Under the pieces are notes generated by a model that had not been told where the DNA came from, searched no databases, and saw nothing but the letters and a program-made list of their open reading frames with translations. Of a stretch of 64,000 bases of DNA, positions 7,940 through 15,648 are shown one piece after another. Both the position numbers and the translations under genes were made by a program. This DNA comes from Fusobacterium varium. Lineage in GTDB: Bacteria; Fusobacteriota; Fusobacteriia; Fusobacteriales; Fusobacteriaceae. Positions within the stretch are counted from its first letter, which is position 1, and each line of letters begins with the position of its first letter. The stretch spans positions 1-64,000 of the forward strand of contig JADYUE010000001.1 of the NCBI GenBank assembly GCA_021531615.1, in the 5' to 3' direction.

Positions 7940-8781
7940 TTATTAAATTAAATGCTATGAAAAATCAGTTAACATCAATAGAAAAGAAAATTGCTGAATA
8001 TATATTAGAAGATCCTGAAAGAATAAAAAATCTAACAACTTATGAGATAGCTCAAAATTGTGACACAAGTCAAGCATCTATTGTAAGATTTTCTAAAAAG
8101 CTAGGATTTTCAGGTTTTCCAGATTTTAAACTTTCTTTAAGTCAAGATATTGGAAATAGAAAAGCTGAATCTCATGTTAATATAATGCACGAAGAGTTAA
8201 AATCAACAGATTCTTTTGAGATCATTGGGAAAAAAGTTGCCACTGAAAATATTAGAGCTGTCAATAATACCTATGAGATTACAGATTTTAAAGAGTTGGA
8301 AAAAGCTGTACAAGCTATTAATAGTGCAAGAAAGATTATGCTTGCAGGAGTTGGGTTCTCAGGAATAGTTGCAAGAGATCTTTATTTTAAATTGATGGAG
8401 CTTGGAAAAGTTGCATCTTTTGAAAATGATAGCCACATGCAATTAAGTTACCTTTCTACTATGAATGAAAATGATATTCTTTTTGTTATCTCTCATAGTG
8501 GAAAAACATTAGAACTTTTCAATCTTGCAAAGGTTGCTAAAAATAAAGGGATAAAAATTATAACTTTAACAAGTGTAGCAAACAATCCTATTAGAGAGTT
8601 AGGAGATATCAGATTGAGCACTGTTGAGATGAAAAGCGACTTTAGAGCCACAGCTTTATCACCTAGAATATCACAACTTACTGTTGTAGATATGATATAT
8701 ATAAAATTGATGTTAGAAAATGAAAATTTACAAGATTATATTTTCAATGCAATTGAGCTTGTAAAAGATTCAAAGCTTTAA
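7930..8781 (+). CDS. MurR/RpiR-family transcriptional regulator (HTH plus SIS domain)
   Basis: The 283-residue protein has an N-terminal RpiR-type helix-turn-helix (about residues 15-75, with TTYEIAQNCDTSQASIVRF) and a C-terminal SIS sugar-phosphate-binding domain (about 120-260; VISHSGKTLE is the SIS phosphate loop). Such proteins sense phosphosugars and control sugar or amino-sugar catabolism. nagB follows 66 bases downstream on the same strand, so glucosamine-6-phosphate metabolism is the likely target (inference). The first ATG overlaps the preceding gene by 10 bases with AAGGAG 13 bases upstream. An internal ATG at 7957 is a possible alternative start. Confidence 0.9.
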   Translation: MGIIIKLNAMKNQLTSIEKKIAEYILEDPERIKNLTTYEIAQNCDTSQASIVRFSKKLGFSGFPDFKLSLSQDIGNRKAESHVNIMHEELKSTDSFEIIGKKVATENIRAVNNTYEITDFKELEKAVQAINSARKIMLAGVGFSGIVARDLYFKLMELGKVASFENDSHMQLSYLSTMNENDILFVISHSGKTLELFNLAKVAKNKGIKIITLTSVANNPIRELGDIRLSTVEMKSDFRATALSPRISQLTVVDMIYIKLMLENENLQDYIFNAIELVKDSKL

Positions 8782-8799
8782 TTTAATAGGGCTGACAGT

Positions 8800-8811
8800 A
8801 GTAGATCTACT
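8800..8811. promoter_or_regulatory. 12-base palindrome before nagB, candidate operator
   Basis: AGTAGATCTACT is a perfect dyad in the 66-base gap between the RpiR-type regulator and nagB, 37 bases before the nagB start. It could be the operator of the neighbouring regulator, but no second copy was found and no promoter is clear here. Confidence 0.3.
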
Positions 8812-8847
8812 TAATTAAAATAAAAAAATTAATTTGGAGGAAAAATT

Positions 8848-9675
8848 ATGAGAGTTGTTATCACAGACAAAAATGTTGGAGATTGGGCAGCAGTATATGT
8901 AGCTAGAAAAATCAATGAATTTAAACCTACTAAAGAAAGACCATTTGTACTAGGACTACCTACAGGAGGAACTCCATTAGAAATGTACAAAAGACTTATC
9001 CAATTAAATAAAGATGGAATTGTTTCTTTTGAAAATGTAGTTACTTTTAATATGGATGAATATGTTGGACTTGCTCCAGACAATGATCAAAGCTATCACC
9101 ACTATATGTTCTCTAACTTCTTTAATCACATTGACATTCCTAAAGAAAATGTAAATATTCTTAATGGACTTGCTGAAGATTATGAAGCTGAATGCCAAAG
9201 ATATGAAGATAAAATCAAATCTTATGGAGGAATTCACCTATTCTTAGGAGGAATCGGACCAGATGGACATATTGCTTTCAACGAACCAGGATCTTCTCTA
9301 TCTTCAAGAACAAGAGATAAAGAACTTACTATGGATACAATAGTTGCAAATGCTAGATTCTTCAATGGAGATATCAATGCAGTTCCTAAATTAGCTCTTA
9401 CAGTAGGAGTTGGAACAATTCTTGATGCTAAAGAAGTATTAATAATGGTTACTGGATTAAACAAAGCAAGAGCATTACAACATGGAATTGAAGAAGGAGT
9501 AAACCACATGTGGACAATTTCAGCTCTTCAACTTCACAGAAAAGGAATAATCGTTTCTGACGAAGCTGCTTGTTCTGAATTAAAAGTTGCTACTTATAGA
9601 TACTTCAAAGATATGGAAAAAAATAACCTAGATACAGATAAATTACTAGCTGATCTTTATGCTGAAAAAAGATAA
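8848..9675 (+). CDS. nagB: Glucosamine-6-phosphate deaminase
   Basis: The 275-residue protein matches NagB in length and motifs. These are [12 protein letters not shown] (phosphate-binding loop, about residues 33-44), NMDEYVGL (catalytic Asp near 72), [18 protein letters not shown] (catalytic Asp, His and Glu, about 137-154) and a conserved C-terminus. It converts glucosamine-6-phosphate to fructose-6-phosphate and ammonia, feeding amino sugars into glycolysis. AATTTGGAGG precedes the ATG. nagA is not adjacent. The codon choice (frequent GGA, AGA, CTT) suggests high expression. Regulation by the upstream RpiR-type protein is likely but inferred. Confidence 0.97.
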   Translation: MRVVITDKNVGDWAAVYVARKINEFKPTKERPFVLGLPTGGTPLEMYKRLIQLNKDGIVSFENVVTFNMDEYVGLAPDNDQSYHHYMFSNFFNHIDIPKENVNILNGLAEDYEAECQRYEDKIKSYGGIHLFLGGIGPDGHIAFNEPGSSLSSRTRDKELTMDTIVANARFFNGDINAVPKLALTVGVGTILDAKEVLIMVTGLNKARALQHGIEEGVNHMWTISALQLHRKGIIVSDEAACSELKVATYRYFKDMEKNNLDTDKLLADLYAEKR

Positions 9676-9687
9676 TAGATAAAATTT

Positions 9688-9726
9688 AAGAGCTGTTGCA
9701 AATAATTTGCACAGCTCTTTTTTTAT
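9688..9726 (+). terminator. Intrinsic terminator after nagB
   Basis: AAGAGCTGT (9688-9696) pairs with ACAGCTCTT (9711-9719), with an inner GCAAAT/ATTTGC extension and a run of T. The gene on the opposite strand ends just beyond, at 9729. Confidence 0.9.
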
Positions 9727-9728
9727 AT

Positions 9729-10790
9729 TTATATTTTTTTAAAAGAGCTTTCTTCTTTAAGTTTTGGAAGATTTTCTCTCATAATTAAATTATGATTCTC
9801 TTTTTTTAGGTTTATTCTTTTATCATTTTTATATGTATATTTTATTTTCTTTCCATTAGTAGTAATATATTCAGCTGCTCCCTCTTTTTTCCCATTAACA
9901 TATGTATATTTTTCTATATCTCCATTGATATAAAAATACCTAGCCTTTCCTCTCTTAATACCATCAATATAGAAATACTCTTCTATATCTCCATTATTGT
10001 AAGTGTATCTAGCTTTTCCATTCTTTATTTTTTTATCGAAACTATATTCCTCTATGTCTCCATTTGAAAAAATATATTTGGCAGAATTTTTTCTAACTCC
10101 TTTAACATAAATATATTCTCTATAATCTCCATTGGGATAAATATGTTTTAATAACCCTTCTTTAAGGTTATTTACATAGAAGAACTCTTCCTTAACTCCA
10201 TTTGAAAAAATTCGTCTAGCTGCACCTTGTTTAATCCCATCATTATTATATGTGTACTCTTCTACATCTCCATTGATATAAGTAAATTTAGCTGCTCCAT
10301 TTTTAACATTATTAACATATGAAAACTCTTCCATATTTCCATTATCATATTTAATTTTAGAAATCCCATTTTTTATCCCATTATTATAACTGACTTCCTC
10401 TATTTTCCCATCATAATATTCTATCCAAGTACCATCCTTTTTTCCAAAGTAATATTTTCCCTCTCCTATAACACTTCCATTTTGTGAATATTCTTTTTTC
10501 ACTTCAAAATTATTTTTATAAACAATTATACTAATTAAAGAAATAACAATTGCTAACCCTATAAAAATAAATGATTTTAAAGATTTTTTAGACTCTTTTT
10601 CTTGTTCTATTTTAATTTCCTTTATTTTATTTTCCTGTTTTGTTTTTTCAACTTCATTTTGAATTTTTTCATTATTATTATGACTAGTACTATATTTTTC
10701 TCTTATTGTTTCAATAGCCTCATTTATTCTTTTTAATCTTTCTTCAGATGTTTCTTGAAAATCTTCTGAGTTTTTAAAACCTTGTTGCAT
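9729..10790 (-). CDS. Membrane-anchored 23-residue-repeat protein (YwqK/MORN-like)
   Basis: This protein has about 353 residues. Residues 1-75 are charged and helical and probably coiled coil. One membrane helix (about 76-96) follows, and then about nine tandem units of 23 residues with the pattern SYxNGxKxGxAKxxYxNGDxEEY, related to MORN repeats and the YwqK antitoxin family. A single helix after a charged N-terminus suggests a cytoplasmic N-terminus with the repeats outside the inner membrane. The ATG at 10790 is chosen over a TTG at 10796 because AGGTG lies 7 bases before it. It follows the nitroreductase by 30 bases and is probably co-transcribed. The lipoprotein at 51022-54438 is a much longer relative. 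Confidence 0.8.
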   Translation of the reverse strand: MQQGFKNSEDFQETSEERLKRINEAIETIREKYSTSHNNNEKIQNEVEKTKQENKIKEIKIEQEKESKKSLKSFIFIGLAIVISLISIIVYKNNFEVKKEYSQNGSVIGEGKYYFGKKDGTWIEYYDGKIEEVSYNNGIKNGISKIKYDNGNMEEFSYVNNVKNGAAKFTYINGDVEEYTYNNDGIKQGAARRIFSNGVKEEFFYVNNLKEGLLKHIYPNGDYREYIYVKGVRKNSAKYIFSNGDIEEYSFDKKIKNGKARYTYNNGDIEEYFYIDGIKRGKARYFYINGDIEKYTYVNGKKEGAAEYITTNGKKIKYTYKNDKRINLKKENHNLIMRENLPKLKEESSFKKI

Positions 10791-10820
10791 TATCAATCAC
10801 CTATAAAATTTTTTATTTAT

Positions 10821-11333
10821 TTAAAACCTATTATAATGAACTTTTAATAAATTTATATCTTCATCTGTGTACTCTGCTTTTTCTTCATCAGCATATCCTA
10901 AAGCTATAAAGCAAAGAACTCTATAATTTTCAGGAAGCCCTACTATTTTTGCAAACAACTCATCAGAAGGTTCATCATTTGGACTAAATCTATCTCTAAG
11001 TTGTAGCCAACAACTTCCAAGCCCCATTTCATGTGCTTTCAATTGAATTGTATAAGCTGCTATTGATCCGTCCTCTATCCATGTTCCAGCTTTATTGCAG
11101 TCTACAACAACAGCAATTCCAGCTTGAGCAGTTTCTAAAAAGTTAGCTCCTGCTTTTTTTATACCTATTAATTTTTTTACCTCTTTTTCATTTTCAAAAA
11201 CTATAAACTCACAAGCTCTTGCATTATGTCCAGTAGGTGCAACTATAGCAACTTTTAAAAGCTCATCTATTATCTTTTTTTCTACAGGAATATTCTTATA
11301 CTTTCTAATACTTCTTCTTGATAAAAAATTCAT
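10821..11333 (-). CDS. Nitroreductase-family flavoprotein
   Basis: The 170-residue protein fits the short nitroreductase group. RRSIRKYKNIPV at residues 5-16 forms the FMN phosphate contact, followed by APTGHNARACEFIVF and the family core with GLGSCWLQLRD and a C-terminal LCFIALGYADE. Members use FMN and NAD(P)H to reduce nitro compounds, quinones or other acceptors; the natural substrate is unknown. The start follows GGGAGATGAG. An extended -10 (TGATATAAT on the minus strand, 11370-11378) lies about 40 bases upstream. It leads a probable two-gene transcript with the repeat protein. Confidence 0.88.
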   Translation of the reverse strand: MNFLSRRSIRKYKNIPVEKKIIDELLKVAIVAPTGHNARACEFIVFENEKEVKKLIGIKKAGANFLETAQAGIAVVVDCNKAGTWIEDGSIAAYTIQLKAHEMGLGSCWLQLRDRFSPNDEPSDELFAKIVGLPENYRVLCFIALGYADEEKAEYTDEDINLLKVHYNRF

Positions 11334-11497
11334 AATCTCATCTCCCTTAATTTCTGTTTTAACAATATAATTATATCATAAAGAATAAAATATATTAAAA
11401 TAAATATAAACTACAAGGGGAAGTTTGTTATAAAATTAATAATAAGTAAAAAAGAGGATTAACTAAAGAAATTTATATTTTTAATATTTAAAATCTA

Positions 11498-11506
11498 TGT
11501 TATAAT
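11498..11506 (+). promoter_or_regulatory. Extended -10 promoter of the ThrE genes
   Basis: TGTTATAAT (TG at 11498-11499, TATAAT at 11501-11506) puts the transcript start at about 11512-11514. That makes the ATG at 11511 unusable and supports the ATG at 11541 as the true start of the first thrE gene. Confidence 0.6.
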
Positions 11507-11540
11507 TTACATGGATAAATTAAACATTGGAGAGTATAAC

Positions 11541-12305
11541 ATGACAAAAAAAAATGAGTATAAAATTTTATCTCTAGCATGTCATGCTGGAAAAATTCTT
11601 CTACAAAATGGAGCAGAGGTATATAGAGTTGAAAACTCTGTATGTCAAGTAGCTAAATCCTATGGATTAATTCCACAATGTTTTGCTACTTTAACTTGTA
11701 TAATTATAACATTGAAAAATTCAGATGGAGAGGTTGTATCATTAGTTGAAAGAGTTAATTCAAGAAATACAAATTTAGATAAAGTCTATCAAGTTCATAC
11801 TTTATTAAAAAATCTTTCTAAATACAATTATGAAGAGTTGGAAAATAGATTGCTAGAAATTGAACAAGATAAGCCCTACTCTTTCCCTATAAATATTTTT
11901 GGAAACTGCTTAGGAGCTGGTTTTTTTACTTTCCTTTTCTCTGGAAATTTTCATGAATTTATAGCAGCTTTTCTTTGTGGTATCTTGGTAGCATTTACCT
12001 CTAAAATCACTGATATGCTAAATTTAGGGGTTTTCTTTACTAATCTATTGTGTGGTGCTATATCATCTGGAGCAGCCTGTATTTTCCTACGTTACGGCTT
12101 TATAACTGATGTTTCTATTCCAATTATATCTACTCTTATGATTTTAGTTCCTGGAGTAGCATTTATAAACTCTATGAGAGATCTGTTTTCTGGAGATTTA
12201 GTTACTGGTTTTTCAAGATTAGGTGAGGTAGTGATGATTGGAACAGCTATAGCTGTTGGTTCTGGAATTGCTTTAAAATTACTTTTAGATCTAGGAGGTG
12301 TATAG
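11541..12305 (+). CDS. Threonine/serine exporter, large subunit (ThrE family, DUF1212)
   Basis: The 254-residue protein has a soluble N-terminal domain of about 110 residues (ILLQNGAEVYRVENSV, the conserved DUF1212 segment) followed by about five membrane helices. It is half of a split ThrE-type exporter that moves threonine or serine out of the cell. The start at 11541 is preferred because TTGGAGAG precedes it and the promoter lies too close to the ATG at 11511. The stop codon is directly followed by the ATG of the small subunit, whose AGGAGGTG ribosome site lies within this gene, so production of the two halves is coupled. Confidence 0.87.
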   Translation: MTKKNEYKILSLACHAGKILLQNGAEVYRVENSVCQVAKSYGLIPQCFATLTCIIITLKNSDGEVVSLVERVNSRNTNLDKVYQVHTLLKNLSKYNYEELENRLLEIEQDKPYSFPINIFGNCLGAGFFTFLFSGNFHEFIAAFLCGILVAFTSKITDMLNLGVFFTNLLCGAISSGAACIFLRYGFITDVSIPIISTLMILVPGVAFINSMRDLFSGDLVTGFSRLGEVVMIGTAIAVGSGIALKLLLDLGGV

Positions 12306-12764
12306 ATGCCTATTGAGAAAATGATTTTTCAAATATTTTCTGCAGTAATTACAACTTTTGGATTTGGATTGATGTTCAATATAAAAAATAAAAACCTCAT
12401 TCATACAAGTATAGCTGGAGGTTTAAGTTGGGCTATTTATCTTTTGGGGCAAAAATTAGAGTTTCCAGAAGGATTGTCATACTTTATAGCTACTTTTACA
12501 ATGGCTATTTATTCAGAAATCGTTGCTAGAAAAATTTCTACCCCTGTAACAACTATTCTAATTGCAGCATTGATCCCTTTAGCCCCAGGAGGTGGAATTT
12601 ATTATACTATGTATAATCTATTAGATAAAAACTACCCTATAGCTATTCAAAAAGGTATACAGACCTTTATAATAGCTGGAGCAATGGCTGTCGGTATCTT
12701 TTCTGCTTCTACTTTATTCAAACTCTATGCTGAGATAAAAACAAAGCTTGTAAAAAACAGCTGA
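12306..12764 (+). CDS. Threonine/serine exporter, small subunit (ThrE family, DUF3815)
   Basis: The 152-residue membrane protein has about four to five helices and the family phrase ALIPLAPGGGIYYTMYNLL. In single-chain ThrE proteins this region is the C-terminal half, so it should pair with the preceding product in the inner membrane. It begins at the base after the upstream stop. The stop codon lies within the shared hairpin that terminates both this operon and the HU gene. Confidence 0.87.
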   Translation: MPIEKMIFQIFSAVITTFGFGLMFNIKNKNLIHTSIAGGLSWAIYLLGQKLEFPEGLSYFIATFTMAIYSEIVARKISTPVTTILIAALIPLAPGGGIYYTMYNLLDKNYPIAIQKGIQTFIIAGAMAVGIFSASTLFKLYAEIKTKLVKNS

Positions 12765-12790
12765 GTGGATTGCTCCACTAGCTGTTTTTT
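12752..12790. terminator. Bidirectional terminator shared by thrE and the HU gene
   Basis: AAAAAACAGCT (12752-12762) pairs with AGCTGTTTTTT (12780-12790), with an inner GAGTGGA/TCCACT stem. A-run and T-run flanks serve both directions. The stop codons of the convergent genes (12762-12764 and 12778-12780) are both inside the hairpin. Confidence 0.92.
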
Positions 12791-13071
12791 ACTTTATCTG
12801 CAAATTTCTTTCCTACAGTAAATTTAAAAACTTTTTTTGCTGGAATCACAATTCTCTCTTGAGTTTTTGGATTCCCATAATTTCTTTCTTCTCTTTCTTC
12901 AATTTCAAATTTACCCCAATCTTTGAAAATTACTTTTCCCTCTTTTTCGAGAGCTTCTTGTAAAGTATCAAAGAAAACTTCGATTCTTTTTTTAGCCTCT
13001 CCAATGTTTTTTAGTCTTCCCTCTTTTTTGAAGGAATTAAGATAATTTTTTGTAAATTCCTTTTCTGTCAT
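12778..13071 (-). CDS. HU-family nucleoid DNA-binding protein
   Basis: The 97-residue protein has the HU fold layout: an N-terminal helical pair (about residues 1-45), then beta strands containing GKVIFKDWGKFEIEEREERNYGNP (arm region) and IPAKKVFKFTVGKKF at the C-terminus. The usual RxxRxGRNPxTG arm is altered to EERNYGNPKTQE, so it is a divergent HU/IHF-like paralogue. It binds and bends DNA as a dimer. GAGGAAGTTAT precedes the ATG. It converges on the thrE operon and shares its terminator. Confidence 0.88.
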   Translation of the reverse strand: MTEKEFTKNYLNSFKKEGRLKNIGEAKKRIEVFFDTLQEALEKEGKVIFKDWGKFEIEEREERNYGNPKTQERIVIPAKKVFKFTVGKKFADKVKNS

Positions 13072-13200
13072 ATAACTTCCTCCTCAAAACTAATTCATAT
13101 TTTTTATAGTAGTTTTTTTCTATAAAATGTCTTATACTATAAATATAATACATTATTATACCTTATAGTAACATTGTTTTTAACGAGATTAAATTAGATT

Positions 13201-13225
13201 TTTTTTTCAATAAAATTGAAAAAAA
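13201..13225. promoter_or_regulatory. Inverted repeat upstream of the PRD-type regulator
   Basis: TTTTTTTCAA (13201-13210) and TTGAAAAAAA (13216-13225) form a perfect 10-base inverted repeat spaced by TAAAA, 31 bases before the regulator's start. It may be an autoregulatory operator or an RNA hairpin. The rest of the 13072-13253 gap is AT-rich divergent promoter sequence. Confidence 0.35.
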
Positions 13226-13256
13226 TTTCGCATATTTTATAAAGGGGAGAGGTTTG

Positions 13257-14648
13257 ATGTTAAATGGAAAAAATATAAAAATATTGGAACTTTTATTTCA
13301 GGAAAAATATAGTATTGATGATTTTGCAAAACTTTTAAACCTCAATCCTAGGACAATAAGATACAATATCGAAGATCTAAATAGAGCATTAGTTAAACAT
13401 AATCTTAGTGAGATAAAGAAGGATAAAGATCTATTTTATTTAGATAAAAAAGAGATTTTTAAAATAAAAAAACTGATCTCTTCAAATTCAACTTTAACTT
13501 CAATTGATAGAAGAGATTACCTTTTGACAAAACTTTTGTTAAAACACGAAATTATCTTAACTCATGAAAGTGATGTTCTAGATGTCACAAGAAGAACTTT
13601 AAACTATGATCTACTTGAAGTAAAAAAGTTTTTAAAAGAGTATCAACTTGAAGTTGAGGCTATCCCAGGAAAAGGAGTTAAAATCTATGGAGAACCTCAA
13701 ATAATAAATAGACTTTTAATAGCATTTTTTACTAAGTTTCTCTCTGCTGGAATAAACTTAAAAACTATTTTTAAAAATATTATTTTCTCTTTAGTTGATG
13801 AAAAAAAGCTTGAAGAGATTCTATTAAAAACTAATATTTTATTGGCTAAAATAAAAAAAGAGCCTCAAATATATAGTTTTTATGCTATTATCTCCATAAT
13901 TATCTTATCTTTTACTCCTAAAGAAAATAAAAGTTTTTCTTATAAATTAAAAAGTCGTGATTTTAAAAATTATCAAGAGATTAAAACCTTCTTTAAAGAT
14001 GAGTTACAACTTGATCTTTCTGAAGATTATATCTGTATTATTATAGAGATATTAAAGAGCAAATATATGAGTGATTTTGAATTAATTCTTGAAGAGAATA
14101 TATCATCTTTTTTTGATGAGTTACAGAAAAATATCTTTAAAGATATAGTGATTAAGAGAAGATTAAAAAATAAAATTTTAAATTTAATTAGAATTTCTGA
14201 TTTTAAATCTAGGTTTAATATATCAGAAAAAAATATTGATGTTTCAGATCTTCCAGAGTATAATCTAAATCTTTTTTTCTATCTTGAATCTCTACTAAAA
14301 AAATATTTTAGAAGTTTTGAAAATGAAGATATTATTTTATTAACTAGATTTATTCAAAGTGAAATTAATAAAGAGAGAAAAAACAGCAGAAAAAAAGTTA
14401 TTATAGTTGATAATACATTAAACCATTTTGCTGGAAAAAAAGTGGGAAGTTTTTTAGAAAAGATCTATAATATTGAGATAATTCAATATATACCTGTTTA
14501 CAAACTTAGATACTTTTTAAGTCAAGGAATAAAAATAGATTTAATAGTAACTTTAATTAATTTAGAATTTGAAATTACAGATATTCCTGTATATGAGATT
14601 GAATTAAAGCAATTTTGGAGAAACTTTAAATTATTAGAAAATGAGTAA
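13257..14648 (+). CDS. BglG/MtlR-type transcriptional regulator lacking PRD histidines
   Basis: The 463-residue protein has an N-terminal HTH_11 (about residues 5-55, DDFAKLLNLNPRTIRYNIEDLN) and a second Mga-like HTH (about 85-140, LDVTRRTLNYDLLEVKKFL). A PRD-like helical region follows (about 165-370), then an EIIB-like C-terminal domain (about 380-460). PRDs normally carry histidines phosphorylated by the PTS. Here the region from about residue 120 to 385 contains no histidine, and the EIIB-like part has no cysteine. No PTS genes are nearby. ATG 13257 is preferred to TTG 13254; AAAGGGGAGAGG precedes it. The target genes are unknown. Confidence 0.8.
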   Translation: MLNGKNIKILELLFQEKYSIDDFAKLLNLNPRTIRYNIEDLNRALVKHNLSEIKKDKDLFYLDKKEIFKIKKLISSNSTLTSIDRRDYLLTKLLLKHEIILTHESDVLDVTRRTLNYDLLEVKKFLKEYQLEVEAIPGKGVKIYGEPQIINRLLIAFFTKFLSAGINLKTIFKNIIFSLVDEKKLEEILLKTNILLAKIKKEPQIYSFYAIISIIILSFTPKENKSFSYKLKSRDFKNYQEIKTFFKDELQLDLSEDYICIIIEILKSKYMSDFELILEENISSFFDELQKNIFKDIVIKRRLKNKILNLIRISDFKSRFNISEKNIDVSDLPEYNLNLFFYLESLLKKYFRSFENEDIILLTRFIQSEINKERKNSRKKVIIVDNTLNHFAGKKVGSFLEKIYNIEIIQYIPVYKLRYFLSQGIKIDLIVTLINLEFEITDIPVYEIELKQFWRNFKLLENE

Positions 14649-14654
14649 TATACA

Positions 14655-14692
14655 AAAGGCTGTACAGATCAACTAATCTGAACAGCCTTTCT
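14655..14692. terminator. Terminator hairpin between convergent genes
   Basis: AAAGGCTGT (14655-14663) pairs with ACAGCCTTT (14682-14690), and an inner CAGAT/ATCTG stem lengthens it. The flanks have short A and T runs. It sits between the regulator stop (14648) and the convergent DUF2156 gene (14699). Confidence 0.8.
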
Positions 14693-14698
14693 CATTAT

Positions 14699-15568
14699 CT
14701 ATTTAATTCCAACAATTTCATATTTCTTTAAAAGTTCCAATGGATGGTAAGACTCCTTTGCATCTCTAAGTCCTAAATCACCAAAATCATCTTCTCTATT
14801 TACAAACTTATAATCTTTAAACTCATTTTGTAAAAACATCATATTTATCATTTGATAACTTCCAATATATTCATTAAGCCCCTTCTCAATATGAACCACT
14901 ACATATTCATCATCTAGTGCCTCTCCCAATGAGTAAGCTATTACTTTTCCATCAACTTTTAACATTCCACCTTTGACTCCAAGTCTATCAAAGTGATTTA
15001 AAATATTGTGGATTCCAATATCTTCATTTCTTAAAACAGGTATAATTTCACAAGATTTATCGTGACACCAATCTCCTTGAAACTCTAAAACCTCTTTTAT
15101 ATTTTCAGAAGTTATCTTCTCATAAGCATAGTCATAAGTTTTCATAAAGTTGTTAACTCTATTTTTCTTTTTAGAGTATTTTCTTCCCTTTAAATAAGCT
15201 AAACTCTCTAAAGAGTAAACATAGTCAAAGCTATCCCTTCTCTCCTCTAAAACAAAACTATCTTCAAGATAATTTTTCCATTTTTCAGGTACAAGAATAA
15301 TTTGAGCTTTTTCATTTAAAAGGTTTCTTATTATCTCTTTAGCATTATCTAAGTACTCCAATGATCTAGGTACAGGCATAAAGTAGTAATATTTACCCTC
15401 ATATAATCCTCTTACAACTAGAACATTATTCTCTATAGCATAAGTTGCCTTCTCCCCTTGACTCCAAAGATAAAGATTTGTAAAGTTATAATCACAAGTT
15501 ATAAACTTCCCTTTGGTGAACTCATCAATAATCTCTTTATCGTCAATGGTTAAATTTTTCCATTCCAT
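14699..15568 (-). CDS. DUF2156-domain protein (GNAT-like, related to MprF C-terminal domain)
   Basis: The 289-residue soluble protein covers the DUF2156 domain: an N-terminal half with NFTNLYLWS (about residues 26-34) and FMPVP (about 64-68), and a C-terminal half with KKNRVNNFMK, GVKGGMLKVDGKVIAYSLGEAL and the end motif NREDDFGDLGLRDAKESYHP. The fold is a double GNAT, as in the aminoacyl-transfer domain of MprF, but this member lacks membrane segments and its substrate is unknown. The start ATG follows AAGGAGAT. It is transcribed alone. Confidence 0.85.
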   Translation of the reverse strand: MEWKNLTIDDKEIIDEFTKGKFITCDYNFTNLYLWSQGEKATYAIENNVLVVRGLYEGKYYYFMPVPRSLEYLDNAKEIIRNLLNEKAQIILVPEKWKNYLEDSFVLEERRDSFDYVYSLESLAYLKGRKYSKKKNRVNNFMKTYDYAYEKITSENIKEVLEFQGDWCHDKSCEIIPVLRNEDIGIHNILNHFDRLGVKGGMLKVDGKVIAYSLGEALDDEYVVVHIEKGLNEYIGSYQMINMMFLQNEFKDYKFVNREDDFGDLGLRDAKESYHPLELLKKYEIVGIK

Positions 15569-15648
15569 TTTAATATCTCCTTAGTAAAATATATAATTTG
15601 TTCCTCACTATATAATACTAAAAAAAATATACTTTTACTAGCACTTTT

